Source: Chryseobacterium antibioticum
GTDB taxonomy: Bacteria > Bacteroidota > Bacteroidia > Flavobacteriales > Weeksellaceae
Reading direction: 5' to 3'
DNA: 64,000 nt
Assembly: GCF_012927325.1 (NCBI RefSeq)
Contig: NZ_JABBGI010000008.1
Span: forward strand, 62,001 to 126,000
Every line of letters starts with the position of its first letter. Within the stretch, counting starts at the first letter, position 1. Below are positions 46,634 to 55,520 of this stretch, piece after piece. The notes under the pieces were generated by a model. The model searched no databases and was not told the DNA's origin. It was given only the letters and a program-made list of their open reading frames with translations. The position numbers were made by a program, and so were the translations under genes.

Positions 46634-47011
46634 TTATAAATGATTGACCATTCTGGTGACACCGTTTTTAAAAACATCAGATTGGAAGTTTAATAGCAAA
46701 CCTAATTTGCAATCTGTCATTTTTAAATAGGTCAAAAGCTGAGCTTTATGAGTTGAGTTGATATAGTCTACCGTTTTTATTTCTAATATTAATTTATTCT
46801 CAATGATAATATCTAACCTGAAGGCGTTTTCAATTTTTAAATCTTCATATATAATAGGGAAGAGCTTTTGCCTTTCGATCCATAAACCTGTCTTTGATAG
46901 TTCATAAAAAAGACACTCTTCGTAAACGTGTTCAAATAATCCGGCTCCAAGTTTTTTGTGGATTTTTAAACCTGCATCAAAAACTACTTTTGATAATTCA
47001 TTTTCTGTCAT
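46634..47011 (-). CDS. GxxExxY protein (PD-(D/E)XK nuclease-like)
   Basis: 125 residues. The name motif is GLFEHVY (residues 22-28), and RLDIIIENK ... LEIK supplies the D...ExK pattern of PD-(D/E)XK nucleases. Such genes are known as inserts in 23S rRNA genes and elsewhere; function unproven. It lies inside the iron ABC operon, between ATPase and permease, flanked by 60-base direct repeats. Confidence 0.88.
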   Translation of the reverse strand: MTENELSKVVFDAGLKIHKKLGAGLFEHVYEECLFYELSKTGLWIERQKLFPIIYEDLKIENAFRLDIIIENKLILEIKTVDYINSTHKAQLLTYLKMTDCKLGLLLNFQSDVFKNGVTRMVNHL

Positions 47012-47043
47012 TGTGCTGTGTTTTTATACTAATAAAGGGATGG

Positions 47044-47105
47044 TTGGTAAATTGCAAAGGCGCAAAGTTTTTAATTTTTATGCTGTTTTAAGGCGCAAGA
47101 AAATC
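47044..47105 (+). repeat. Right direct repeat flanking the GxxExxY gene
   Basis: Contains TTGCAAAGGCGCAAAG and TTTTAAGGCGCAAGA. Direct partner of 46543-46604. Confidence 0.8.
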
Positions 47106-47158
47106 AAAGATTTTTAGCAAGTATACCATTATAAATATCCAGTTACAATTTTATCGAA

Positions 47159-47224
47159 GATAAAATCCTTGCGCCTTAATACATAATCCATATCAATTTC
47201 TTGGCGCCTTTGTGAATCACCAAC
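47159..47224 (-). repeat. Inverted copy of the same repeat
   Basis: CCTTGCGCCTTAA and TTGGCGCCTTTGTGAA are reverse complements of the motifs at 47044-47105. With that copy it encloses a 180-base non-coding element in the 377-base gap before the permease; no gene is seen there. Confidence 0.75.
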
Positions 47225-47388
47225 AAATCAGATCTTTTTCGGAATTTCAGATAGATCAATTATTCTTAATTCTTTTAAAAATCTTTCATCTGTAAAATCA
47301 GCGAGCGTAATTTTTATTTTCCCACATATTTTACAAATCTCTCAGATCTTATTAACAGTTTAAAAATTAAAAATTTACTCATTCACTT

Positions 47389-48360
47389 TTAAACCTTATT
47401 CTGCTTCAAAAGCATCAATAAAATCACAGGAATTCCAAATACAGAACTGATCACATTCAGAGGAATCTGTGTTTTTTCTGCTATTACCGAGAACAGCATC
47501 ATGACCAGCATTCCGAGAAACATATTGAGGATCCACTGTTGCCATAATTTGGACGGATTATAGATCAGTCTGCAGAAATGCGGAACAATGATCCCGATAA
47601 ATAATATAGGGCCCAGAAATGCAGTTATAGAGGCAGAAAGTAGGGAAGAGGCTGCAATGATCAGGATCTTTAGCTGATTGAGATTGACTCCCAAACTCTG
47701 TGCATAAGAAGTTCCCAATGAATTTCCAATCAAGGGCTTTATTGTTTTAAAACAGAAAAAGAGTCCTACAAAAACCAGAACAGACAAAACATAAATCTGG
47801 TTTCTGGTCACCATATTATTGGCTCCAAAAGACCATAAAATATAGTTTTTAAGACTTTGATTTTCTGCATAGAACTGCAATAAAGAAACGACTGCACCGG
47901 CAAATGCTGAAACAAGGAATCCAAAAATGATCAGATAAGATTTATCCTGAAATTTATTCGATATGGAAAGCAGGACCAGCATCAGCACAAGACTTCCCAC
48001 AATGGCTGAAAGACTGAGAAAACTGTTCTGCAGAAATTCAGGAATCAGGAAATCATGGGAAAAGAAAATGTAAAATGCAACAGACAAACTGGCTACAGAA
48101 GTGATTCCCAATATATCGGGTCCGGCCAGCGGATTTTGAAAGTATTCCTGCATCAGAAAACCTGACGTCGGAATTGAAATACCTGCCAGAAGCATCACAA
48201 GAACACGGTTAATCCGGATCTCAGCAATCTGACTTTGCGCAGAATCCTGAAAAAAATCCTCCAGTTTTAAACTTAAAAATCCTGTGTTCAGGTTGATGAC
48301 CGCAGTAAAAATAATGGCGGCTGTCAGAAGTAAACACAGGATTTTAAATTTTTTTGACAT
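47389..48360 (-). CDS. FecCD family iron-siderophore ABC permease
   Basis: 323 residues with about nine or ten membrane helices. The GAPLAGPDILGIT-type segment reads FQNPLAGPDILGITSVA (near 65-85), a hallmark of FecCD/BtuC permeases, and GPILFIGIIVPHFCRL (about 245-262) is the ATPase-contact region. It imports Fe-siderophore, heme or cobalamin together with the FecE-like ATPase at 45612. The two are separated by an inserted gene and repeats. Confidence 0.9.
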   Translation of the reverse strand: MSKKFKILCLLLTAAIIFTAVINLNTGFLSLKLEDFFQDSAQSQIAEIRINRVLVMLLAGISIPTSGFLMQEYFQNPLAGPDILGITSVASLSVAFYIFFSHDFLIPEFLQNSFLSLSAIVGSLVLMLVLLSISNKFQDKSYLIIFGFLVSAFAGAVVSLLQFYAENQSLKNYILWSFGANNMVTRNQIYVLSVLVFVGLFFCFKTIKPLIGNSLGTSYAQSLGVNLNQLKILIIAASSLLSASITAFLGPILFIGIIVPHFCRLIYNPSKLWQQWILNMFLGMLVMMLFSVIAEKTQIPLNVISSVFGIPVILLMLLKQNKV

Positions 48361-48383
48361 TATTCAGAAAGAATCTGGATATT

Positions 48384-48944
48384 TTATTTTAAAAGGGCTT
48401 CGACTTTGGAATTCAAGGTTTCTTCAGTCATCATGCCTAAGTACTCATCTGTTTTATCTCCTTTTCTTAAATACGTAAAAGGAATTGAACCGCCGTCCCA
48501 CTGCTTGAAATTATCTTTGAAAAAAGTCTGATCTAATTTTTGACCATCTAAAAGAATGATGTTAGCAGCAAGATTATTTTCCTGTGCAAATTTCTTCACA
48601 GAAGTGTTCCACTCAGATTTATCATCAAGATTGATAAAAGTAAATTTTACCGGTTTGCCTTTCAGTTCCTCCATTTTGTTCTTAAAATGAGGGATTTCTC
48701 TCATACATGGTCCACACCATGTAGCGAAAAAGTTGGTCACATACAAAGTGTCATTCTTTTGCGCTAAATATTTCCCAAGATTCTCCGGAGAAAGTTCTTT
48801 TGAAGTATAGGCACCCGTTGCAGAAGCCGTATTTTCTGTTACCGAAACTGAATCTGTCACAGCCGTATCCTCTATTTTATGACCTTCTTTTTTACAGCTG
48901 TAAAGAGCGGTGAGAATAAGCGTGGATAAAATTATCTTCTTCAT
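48384..48944 (-). CDS. TlpA family disulfide reductase, lipoprotein
   Basis: 186 residues. Lipobox ALYSC with Cys17, then a Ser/Thr-rich linker and a thioredoxin fold with the active site FATWCGPCMRE. Such proteins reduce disulfides in the periplasm, for example for cytochrome maturation. It starts 32 bases from the divergent reductase gene, so their promoters overlap each other's 5' ends. It lies just upstream of the iron permease on the same strand and may be co-transcribed. Confidence 0.9.
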   Translation of the reverse strand: MKKIILSTLILTALYSCKKEGHKIEDTAVTDSVSVTENTASATGAYTSKELSPENLGKYLAQKNDTLYVTNFFATWCGPCMREIPHFKNKMEELKGKPVKFTFINLDDKSEWNTSVKKFAQENNLAANIILLDGQKLDQTFFKDNFKQWDGGSIPFTYLRKGDKTDEYLGMMTEETLNSKVEALLK

Positions 48945-48976
48945 AAATTATTTTTTGACTATTTTTGAATTGAAGT

Positions 48977-50101
48977 ATGGAACAACAAATCTATAAAGGG
49001 AAACTGATACAGTTTCATCCGTTAAAAGTAACGAAAAAGGAACAACTGACCAAAAATACTTTTTCTCTGGAATTCGATATTCCCGAGAATTTACAGGAGA
49101 ATTTCAAGTTTGAAGCAGGACAGTATGTAAGCATAAAATTTATGGCGAACGGAGAGGAAGTCATCAATGATTATTCAATGACTTCAGCTCCCTATGAAAA
49201 AAAGATATGCCTCGGCATCAAAGTGAACTCATCCAAAGGAGCCACTTCAGAATTGTTCAGGAATTATAAGGTTGGGGACGAATTGATGGTAGGAGAACCT
49301 TCCGGAAGATTTACCCTTGTTTCTAAGCCCAGCGAATTCAGAACAATTGCCGCTTTTGCGGCAGGTATTGGAATTACTCCGATTTTAAGTCATTTTAAAA
49401 ATATTCTTCATACAGAACCACGTACCAGACTTTTTTTGTTCTTTGGAAATAAAAGTTCGGAGGAGCTTATCTATAGAGAACAATTGGATCATCTTGCGAA
49501 AACCTGGGGAGAAAGACTGCAAATTTTTTACTTTTTTTCACAGGAGAAAACGGCCGACCAGTTTTTCTTCGGAAGGCTGGATGAAAAAAAACTCAACCTG
49601 ATCATTAACCAGATTCTGCATCTGGATGATACCGACGAGGAATCTACCATCTGGGATGCAGTAGATGAAGTGTTGATCTGTGGTAAAGGAGAGATGATAA
49701 AATCGCTGGCTAATGCATGCTATCATCACGGGATTCCGAAAAAGAATATCCATTTTGAGCTTTTTGAAGAATATAATGACGATATTTATCCTGTAGAAAA
49801 GGAATTTCCTCTGATCGAAGATGTAGAAGTAGCGTTTAAGATTTTTGGAAAAGATTACCAAACACATCTTCCTGATAACAGGGAGAAAATCCTGCAACAG
49901 CTTTTGATCCAGAAATTTCCGGTTCCTTATTCATGTAAATCAGGAATCTGCGGAAGTTGTGAATGTTATCTTGAAGAAGGAGAAGTGGAACTTCTTGAAA
50001 ATGAATATCTGACGGAAAAAGAGGAGGCACAGGGGAAAATACTAGCGTGTATGTCGATTGTAAAAAGTAAGAAAATAAAGCTTAACTTTGACCTTAGTTG
50101 A
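48977..50101 (+). CDS. Ferredoxin-NAD(P)+ reductase-like oxidoreductase with C-terminal 2Fe-2S domain
   Basis: 374 residues, in three parts. FAD-binding (NDYSMTSAPYEKK, with the RxYS-type motif reading NDYS), NAD(P)-binding (AAGIGITPILSH) and C-terminal plant-type 2Fe-2S ferredoxin domain (CKSGICGSCECY ... CMS). This is the layout of PaaE/PaaK and of other oxygenase reductases; no oxygenase subunit is nearby. A TATTTTTG box lies at 48960-48967. Its TGA stop overlaps the TTG start of the next gene. Confidence 0.88.
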   Translation: MEQQIYKGKLIQFHPLKVTKKEQLTKNTFSLEFDIPENLQENFKFEAGQYVSIKFMANGEEVINDYSMTSAPYEKKICLGIKVNSSKGATSELFRNYKVGDELMVGEPSGRFTLVSKPSEFRTIAAFAAGIGITPILSHFKNILHTEPRTRLFLFFGNKSSEELIYREQLDHLAKTWGERLQIFYFFSQEKTADQFFFGRLDEKKLNLIINQILHLDDTDEESTIWDAVDEVLICGKGEMIKSLANACYHHGIPKKNIHFELFEEYNDDIYPVEKEFPLIEDVEVAFKIFGKDYQTHLPDNREKILQQLLIQKFPVPYSCKSGICGSCECYLEEGEVELLENEYLTEKEEAQGKILACMSIVKSKKIKLNFDLS

Positions 50102-50715
50102 GAATTATTAGGAACATATTTAACTTAACTTTTATATCAGCAGAAATAGGAATTCTGGTGATATGTCTGTGTAATGCCTGGGTTTTCGGGTTGACGAACG
50201 GGCGTACCTATACCAAAATATCCAAAATTCCTCCACGTGAAATTGCATTAGTTCTGGGAACTTCTCCCAAAATGAGATCAGGACTTTCCAATCCGTATTT
50301 TACGAAAAGAATGGATGCTGCCGCACTTTTATATCATCATGGAAAAATCAAGAAAATCATTGTAAGCGGGGAGAAGAGTAAAGGATATAATGAACCTGCT
50401 GCGATGAAGAATTATCTGGTCAATCAGGAAGGAGTTCCCGGTGATATCATTGTAGAAGATCCGAAAGGATTCAATACCTACAAAAGTATTCTGCGTTGTA
50501 AAGACGTTTACAAAAAGAAAGATGTGATCATTGTTTCACAGGGTTTTCATAACCTCCGTGCGTTGTTTTTTGCAAGGAATAACAATATGAATGCGCTGGG
50601 ATTTGACGCACAGGATGTTACAAAACCTGAAAGTTACTACAGAAACCAAGCCAGAGAAGTACTCGCCAGAGTGATTGCTGTAGTCTATTTCATATTGGGA
50701 ATTTCTCCTGATTAG
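50098..50715 (+). CDS. SanA/YdcF-like DUF218 membrane protein
   Basis: 205 residues from a TTG start at 50098 that overlaps the previous stop (TTGA); no ATG near the N terminus would give a complete protein. One N-terminal membrane segment is followed by the DUF218 domain: ALVLGTSP, VSGEKS, EDPKGFNTYKSI and SQGFHNLRA. SanA-type proteins are involved in envelope integrity and vancomycin tolerance in other bacteria; the biochemical role is uncertain. It converges with TamL, four bases overlapping. Confidence 0.85.
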   Translation: MRIIRNIFNLTFISAEIGILVICLCNAWVFGLTNGRTYTKISKIPPREIALVLGTSPKMRSGLSNPYFTKRMDAAALLYHHGKIKKIIVSGEKSKGYNEPAAMKNYLVNQEGVPGDIIVEDPKGFNTYKSILRCKDVYKKKDVIIVSQGFHNLRALFFARNNNMNALGFDAQDVTKPESYYRNQAREVLARVIAVVYFILGISPD

Positions 50716-53321
50716 AAAGGATATCCGAATGCAATATTCAGGGTAGGCTTGAAAGGCTGGAAATTCTTAAACCTCCATCGGTCTCCCTCAGGTTTGTTCG
50801 GGTCATAGATCTTATAAGCTAAGTCAAGTCTGAATGTGATATAAGCCACGTTTACCCTTAAACCCAATCCGCTTCCTATTCCCATCTGTCCTAAGAATTT
50901 ATTGAATTTAAATTCATCCCCATAGTTGCCGCTTTCACCAGCTTTTCTAATACTCCAGGTGTTTCCTATATCGGTAAATACAGCCCCTTCATACATTTCA
51001 TTAAATGGAATCCTGTATTCTATATTGGTAGTTAGCTTTACGTTGTTTGTCATATAAGTACGAACTCTTTCATCGATCTGAGAGTCTGAAGGACCAAGTC
51101 CCCCAAATGCTACCCACGCTCTGATATCATTTGATCCACCGTTGAAATAAGACTTAATAACAGGCATGTCTTTAGAGTTCCCGTAAGGAATACCTACTCC
51201 AATGAACTGACGTAAAACTAACGTCTGATTGCCATTAAATTTAAAATATTTTCTGGTATCAATATCAAATTTTACAAATTGGGCATAAGGAATTCCGAAG
51301 ATCGTTCTCTGCGGGCTTGCTACAACACCTCCGGCATCTCTTTTTTGATTGAAGATGCTTAAAATGTTACCTGCAAGCTCTACTTTTCCATTAAAATAGA
51401 AGGCGTTCGGATAATCTTTTTTACCGATCTCACTATACACAAAATTATAGATCATGGAAGAAATAAGGATATCCTGAGTTTGTCTGTCTTTATTAACAAG
51501 AGTACCTTTGAATGCTGTAAGAAGATCCTGTCCTTTCTGATCAAGTGTCCCCTCATAATTAGTGTCATTAACGATCTGTTTTGAAATATTATCGATGCTT
51601 AGCTGCCCTGAAAGGAACTGTTGTTCAAGCTCTGGTGGTTTAGTGGCAAAATAGCTGGCAAACATATCTCTTCTGATAAACTCGTCATTGGCAAAATAAT
51701 CATAATAAGCATCTTTGTTTTTCGTAAGACTGACCTGGGTATTGAAAAGGGTAAGTCTGTGTGATACCTGATCATTAACAGTGGCCTGGTAATTCAACCC
51801 TGTATTAAAGTTAACTCTTCCCAAGCCGATGTTATTCTGTATGGATGCTCCCAAAAGAATGGAAGAGGTCGGTGTATATCTTTTCGGAAGAATCTTATAA
51901 TAATTAAACGGCAGAAGAAGTCTTGGGAAATTCAGGGAAGCCTGCGCTGAAATTTCGTAAGCAAGATCTCTTTTGTCAATATTTTTAGTACTTCTTATGG
52001 AACCGAATGTTCCGGAAATGCTGGTCGAAAGGTTTTCTGCCCCTCTGAAAACATTTCTCGTCGTAAGATCTACAGAAGGTGATACCCCAAGATTCAGGAG
52101 CTGGGAGTAGTTGATATCTGTTCCTAGTTTAAGTTCATATTTCGGAAGGGGTTTCAATATATAAAGAACATCAACGATACTGTCATTAGGTGAAGTACCT
52201 CCGCCTCTTCTTAAAGAATCTCTGGCTTTCAGAATACTGAAGTTATTCATCGCAATGAAATTTCTTTTTGTAAGATCAAGATTTTTTTGGTCGTAAACTT
52301 TCTTACTGTCCACAATGACTGCTCTCCACAAGGAGGATGTTTTGTAGCTGTTGTCCATTTTATGGAACCTGATTCTTCTTAAGCTGTCTTTGACCGTATT
52401 TTTAGGAAAATCACCCGCTTCATTAACGATGGCCACATCTATATTTCCTATTGTCGCTACTTTGTAAGGATGATCCGCTGAATCTTTATGGATCTCCAGT
52501 GTAAGGGGAACCTGTTTTTTACTTTTCAGGGAATCTGCTACAAAATAAATCTCTTCATTGGAGCTGTTAAATCTATAATATCCGTTTTCACGCATCAGAT
52601 CAGTAATTCTTGCCACTTCTTTTTCAAGAACAGTCTGGTCAAGCCTCTGTCCGGATCTGATAAGGCTTTTGTCTAGTTTCTGCCAGTAAAGACCTTTAAC
52701 AGTAGGATCGGTAATATTATAATAGTAATCCTTAATATAGGTAGGATCGTTATGTTTAATGATGTAATTAACGGTTGCTTTCCTGGATGCAGAATCGAGA
52801 GAATGTTTTAAATGTACGTCAGCATCCCAAAAACCTCTGTAGGTAAGCCTTTTTTCGATAGATTCTATGCTTTTTTCACTTCTGGTCTGATCCAGAATTA
52901 TGGGTGGAGTTCCCCAACTGTGAAGTAAACGGTCTAAAAATAGCGTTTTTCCCACACTGCTTTTCATATTATATTTAAGGAAAAGAGAATCTCTCAGTTT
53001 TTGGTTTCTCATTTCGCTGGGATAGGTCATGTACTCATTGAGCAATGTATCATATTTAGGATTAGCCATATTATAAAATCCTAAACTCAGCGGAGCGAAC
53101 AAAAGCTGCTTTTTATTGGGCTTCTGCTGTACGTAATTTTTCAGTTCTTCATCGATGGATTCTTTCTTATCTTCAAACTCAAAGCTGTTCTTAGTAAGCA
53201 AATATTCACCTTCCGGAACTTTTTTTGTTGTACTACAGGCATAAAGGAGACCAACAAATGTTGCGAATGAAATAATTTTATAATATTTTTGAGGAGAATA
53301 CTTATAATGCTTACAGCTCAT
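50712..53321 (-). CDS. tamL: TamL, BamA-like outer-membrane assembly lipoprotein
   Basis: 869 residues. The lipobox LLYAC gives Cys29. POTRA-like segments occupy about 40-350, and the C-terminal half is an Omp85 barrel ending in IAFGYPF with the expected terminal Phe. TamL is the lipidated TamA relative of Bacteroidetes and is thought to work with TamB in outer-membrane biogenesis. The predicted start overlaps the start of the divergent methyltransferase by about 15 bases. Confidence 0.88.
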   Translation of the reverse strand: MSCKHYKYSPQKYYKIISFATFVGLLYACSTTKKVPEGEYLLTKNSFEFEDKKESIDEELKNYVQQKPNKKQLLFAPLSLGFYNMANPKYDTLLNEYMTYPSEMRNQKLRDSLFLKYNMKSSVGKTLFLDRLLHSWGTPPIILDQTRSEKSIESIEKRLTYRGFWDADVHLKHSLDSASRKATVNYIIKHNDPTYIKDYYYNITDPTVKGLYWQKLDKSLIRSGQRLDQTVLEKEVARITDLMRENGYYRFNSSNEEIYFVADSLKSKKQVPLTLEIHKDSADHPYKVATIGNIDVAIVNEAGDFPKNTVKDSLRRIRFHKMDNSYKTSSLWRAVIVDSKKVYDQKNLDLTKRNFIAMNNFSILKARDSLRRGGGTSPNDSIVDVLYILKPLPKYELKLGTDINYSQLLNLGVSPSVDLTTRNVFRGAENLSTSISGTFGSIRSTKNIDKRDLAYEISAQASLNFPRLLLPFNYYKILPKRYTPTSSILLGASIQNNIGLGRVNFNTGLNYQATVNDQVSHRLTLFNTQVSLTKNKDAYYDYFANDEFIRRDMFASYFATKPPELEQQFLSGQLSIDNISKQIVNDTNYEGTLDQKGQDLLTAFKGTLVNKDRQTQDILISSMIYNFVYSEIGKKDYPNAFYFNGKVELAGNILSIFNQKRDAGGVVASPQRTIFGIPYAQFVKFDIDTRKYFKFNGNQTLVLRQFIGVGIPYGNSKDMPVIKSYFNGGSNDIRAWVAFGGLGPSDSQIDERVRTYMTNNVKLTTNIEYRIPFNEMYEGAVFTDIGNTWSIRKAGESGNYGDEFKFNKFLGQMGIGSGLGLRVNVAYITFRLDLAYKIYDPNKPEGDRWRFKNFQPFKPTLNIAFGYPF

Positions 53322-54044
53322 ACAATAAAAATTTTACAGTCTTTAGATAAAAAGAAGTTCAGACAAAAATACAATTTGTTTTTGGTTGAAGGTAATAAAA
53401 TCATTAATGAACTTCCTGAATCTAATTTTAAAGTTAAAGAAATATTTTCTACCGATCCGCAAAAACTGGACCGGAAAGATATTCCCGTTATCCAGATCAC
53501 TGAAAACGAGCTGAAAAAAATCAGCTTCCTTAAAACGCCTAAAGATTCCGTAGCCGTGTGTTATCTGCCGGAAGAAGAAAAGAAGGAGGATCAGAATGTT
53601 CAGTTAGTTTTGGATGGAATCCAGGATCCGGGGAATTTGGGAACCATGATCCGTTTGGCAGATTGGTTCGGAATAGAGCAGATTATCTGCAGCGAGGATA
53701 CGGTTGATTTTTACAATCCAAAAGTGATCCAGGCTACTATGGGCTCTTTTACCAGAGTTAATATAGTATATACAGATCTTGTTGAATATCTTTCGAAAAC
53801 GGAGAATATGAATATAGGAACGGATATGGAAGGAGAAAATATTTATACTTTTGAAAGACCTGAAAAAATAAACCTGATCCTTGGTAATGAAGGAAACGGG
53901 ATGCGACCGGAAACGGAGAAACTTCTGCAGAAATGCATCACCATTCCAAGGTTTGGAAAATCCCAGTCTACAGAAAGCTTGAATGTTTCTATGGCTGCGG
54001 GAATTATTTTGGGACAATTGTTTTCGGAGTCTAAATTTCAATAG
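53307..54044 (+). CDS. TrmH/SpoU family RNA 2'-O-methyltransferase
   Basis: 245 residues from the ATG at 53307; a TTG 18 bases upstream would add six residues and is not needed. N-terminal substrate-binding domain, then the knotted SPOUT domain with DGIQDPGNLGTMIR, LILGNEGNGM and STESLNVSMAAGI (SAM-binding motifs 1 to 3). It methylates rRNA or tRNA; which one is not decidable here. It starts within the 5' end of the divergent tamL. Confidence 0.9.
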   Translation: MLTAHTIKILQSLDKKKFRQKYNLFLVEGNKIINELPESNFKVKEIFSTDPQKLDRKDIPVIQITENELKKISFLKTPKDSVAVCYLPEEEKKEDQNVQLVLDGIQDPGNLGTMIRLADWFGIEQIICSEDTVDFYNPKVIQATMGSFTRVNIVYTDLVEYLSKTENMNIGTDMEGENIYTFERPEKINLILGNEGNGMRPETEKLLQKCITIPRFGKSQSTESLNVSMAAGIILGQLFSESKFQ

Positions 54045-54180
54045 AAATTAGAGGTTAGAAGCTAGATATTAGAGGTTAAAAATAAAATATTCTCATTGTT
54101 GAACTTTAGATTATTCTAAAAAACCAATAATGGTATTTGGACTTTTATCAACTCATTTCTAATATCTAGCTTCTAATTTC
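54043..54180. repeat. Large inverted repeat with 7-base period between convergent genes
   Basis: Left arm 54043-54077 is five heptamers of the form AGANNTT/CT; right arm is their reverse complement. Bases 54055-54073 and 54158-54176 are a perfect 19-bp inverted pair, separated by 84 bases. It could end both convergent transcripts. Confidence 0.85.
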
Positions 54181-54184
54181 TATA

Positions 54185-54682
54185 TTATATTAACTGTTCT
54201 AAACTGGAAACGCTTTTATTTTTCTGATACACCTCTAATTTCTTTCTGACATATTTCAATGCAATAGGAGCGAGGTAGATCATCGCAGCACCCAGAAGTT
54301 TTTTCTTCCAGTTCGGGCTTTTCATGTTCTTTTTGGCGTAATTGCCCACTACTGCAGTGATGCCTAATTTGATCAGGCTATCCGTGACATTACCACCCAA
54401 TGCGGTGCTTGCAATACCTACAGCAGTTTCTTTATTGATGAACATATCCTTTACTTCGGAGGTCAGGTGTCTGGCAATAACATCTTTACGAAGAACTACT
54501 TTTTCATCGCCGTCTTCATCTACTTTTTCCTGCAGATACTGGTCTGTAAGGCCATTGGTGAATGCACTCAAACTCTCTTTTGTATTTTTAAAGGTAAGTA
54601 GGTTTTCAAGGTCATTAACCTCAGCCTGGAGCAGCTTTTTCTTTCTTCTCAGTTCTTCAATGCTTTCGTATTTTCTGCTCAT
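54185..54682 (-). CDS. Hypothetical protein, coiled-coil N terminus
   Basis: 165 residues. The N-terminal third (ELRRKKKLLQAEVNDLENLL) is a likely coiled coil, then a charged linker and a C-terminal region with one or two possible membrane-associated helices (LLGAAMIYLAPIALKYV). I do not recognise the family. It starts four bases after the holin-like gene and likely forms a stress-related trio with it and the YtxH gene. Confidence 0.6.
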   Translation of the reverse strand: MSRKYESIEELRRKKKLLQAEVNDLENLLTFKNTKESLSAFTNGLTDQYLQEKVDEDGDEKVVLRKDVIARHLTSEVKDMFINKETAVGIASTALGGNVTDSLIKLGITAVVGNYAKKNMKSPNWKKKLLGAAMIYLAPIALKYVRKKLEVYQKNKSVSSLEQLI

Positions 54683-54685
54683 AGC

Positions 54686-54994
54686 TTAATGATTTAAAAA
54701 TTTAATAACCTGATCTGCGACCATATTAACAAGCTTATTTTTAAAAGCAATAATAAACGCCATTACTATAACATAAAATCCAGCGACAATCAAGAATCCG
54801 TAAGACGTATTATCAAGTGCCTTACCGATAAGAAATGCCATTCCAAAATTAAAAAGGATAATAAAAAAAGTAAAAGCAACTAGCAGCACTACAAAGTAGG
54901 TAATGAGCCCTGCAGAAAGAGAGGATTTTTCGGTAGCTTCAATTTTCAGAAGATCTATTCTCTTTGATGCATATTCTTTAATAGTCTCTATCAT
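54686..54994 (-). CDS. Phage-holin-like (DUF1469 / Holin-X) membrane protein
   Basis: 102 residues with two membrane helices (about 30-55 and 65-92), preceded by the ATEKSSLSAGLITYFVVLL stretch typical of the Holin-X/DUF1469 family. Despite the name these are common chromosomal stress proteins next to YtxH genes; no phage genes are nearby. Confidence 0.78.
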   Translation of the reverse strand: MIETIKEYASKRIDLLKIEATEKSSLSAGLITYFVVLLVAFTFFIILFNFGMAFLIGKALDNTSYGFLIVAGFYVIVMAFIIAFKNKLVNMVADQVIKFLNH

Positions 54995-55013
54995 TGTTTT
55001 TTTTTAAAGTTAC

Positions 55014-55045
55014 AAAAAAAGGAACTTTCGTGCCAAAAGTTCCTT
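55014..55045 (-). terminator. Terminator after the YtxH gene
   Basis: Stem AAGGAACTTT / AAAGTTCCTT with a 7-base loop; on the minus strand followed by a T run. It separates the YtxH transcript from the holin-like gene. Confidence 0.8.
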
Positions 55046-55073
55046 CCCATAATTTACTCAAAAAATAAACTAT

Positions 55074-55424
55074 TTATTTTTTAAGATCATTCAGTTCCGC
55101 TTCTACATCCTTTACTACGTCTGCAGTTTTGGAAACAATCTGATCTTTGTACTTGTCATATCCATCTTTGACCGTGTGGGCTACACTACTTGCTGTTTCT
55201 TTGAAAGTAGAAGAGATGTTACCATACTGATCTTTTACTTTTTCAGAAACTTCACCGTACTTGTTTTTAGCCTGATCTTTTAGGTCTTCTGCTTTATCTT
55301 TGATTTTTTTTCTGGTTTCTTTACCTTCTTCTGGTGCATAAAGCATTCCTAAGATTACACCCGCTGCAGCACCTGCAAGAAGTCCTGCTAATATACCTGC
55401 TGTATTTTTTCCGTTTTTAGACAT
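55074..55424 (-). CDS. YtxH domain protein
   Basis: 116 residues. A Gly/Ala-rich membrane segment (GILAGLLAGAAAGVILGMLYAPEEG, here GILAGLLAGAAAGV then ILGMLYAPEEG) is followed by a long amphipathic helix rich in Lys, Asp and Val repeats (KDQAKNKYGEVSEKVKDQYG). Members are general-stress proteins of unknown mechanism. Its terminator separates it from the next two genes. Confidence 0.85.
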   Translation of the reverse strand: MSKNGKNTAGILAGLLAGAAAGVILGMLYAPEEGKETRKKIKDKAEDLKDQAKNKYGEVSEKVKDQYGNISSTFKETASSVAHTVKDGYDKYKDQIVSKTADVVKDVEAELNDLKK

Positions 55425-55520
55425 TTTAAGCTTTTTTAATAGTTAATAAATATTAGTTTTTTACTGCCATGAAATGTACAATTTGTATACCAAAGGAGGG
55501 CTTGTGCCTATTAAAAATTG

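Noticed and set aside
54686..54994. Prophage remnant because of the holin-like protein
   Set aside because: The family is common on chromosomes beside YtxH genes, and no other phage gene is present.
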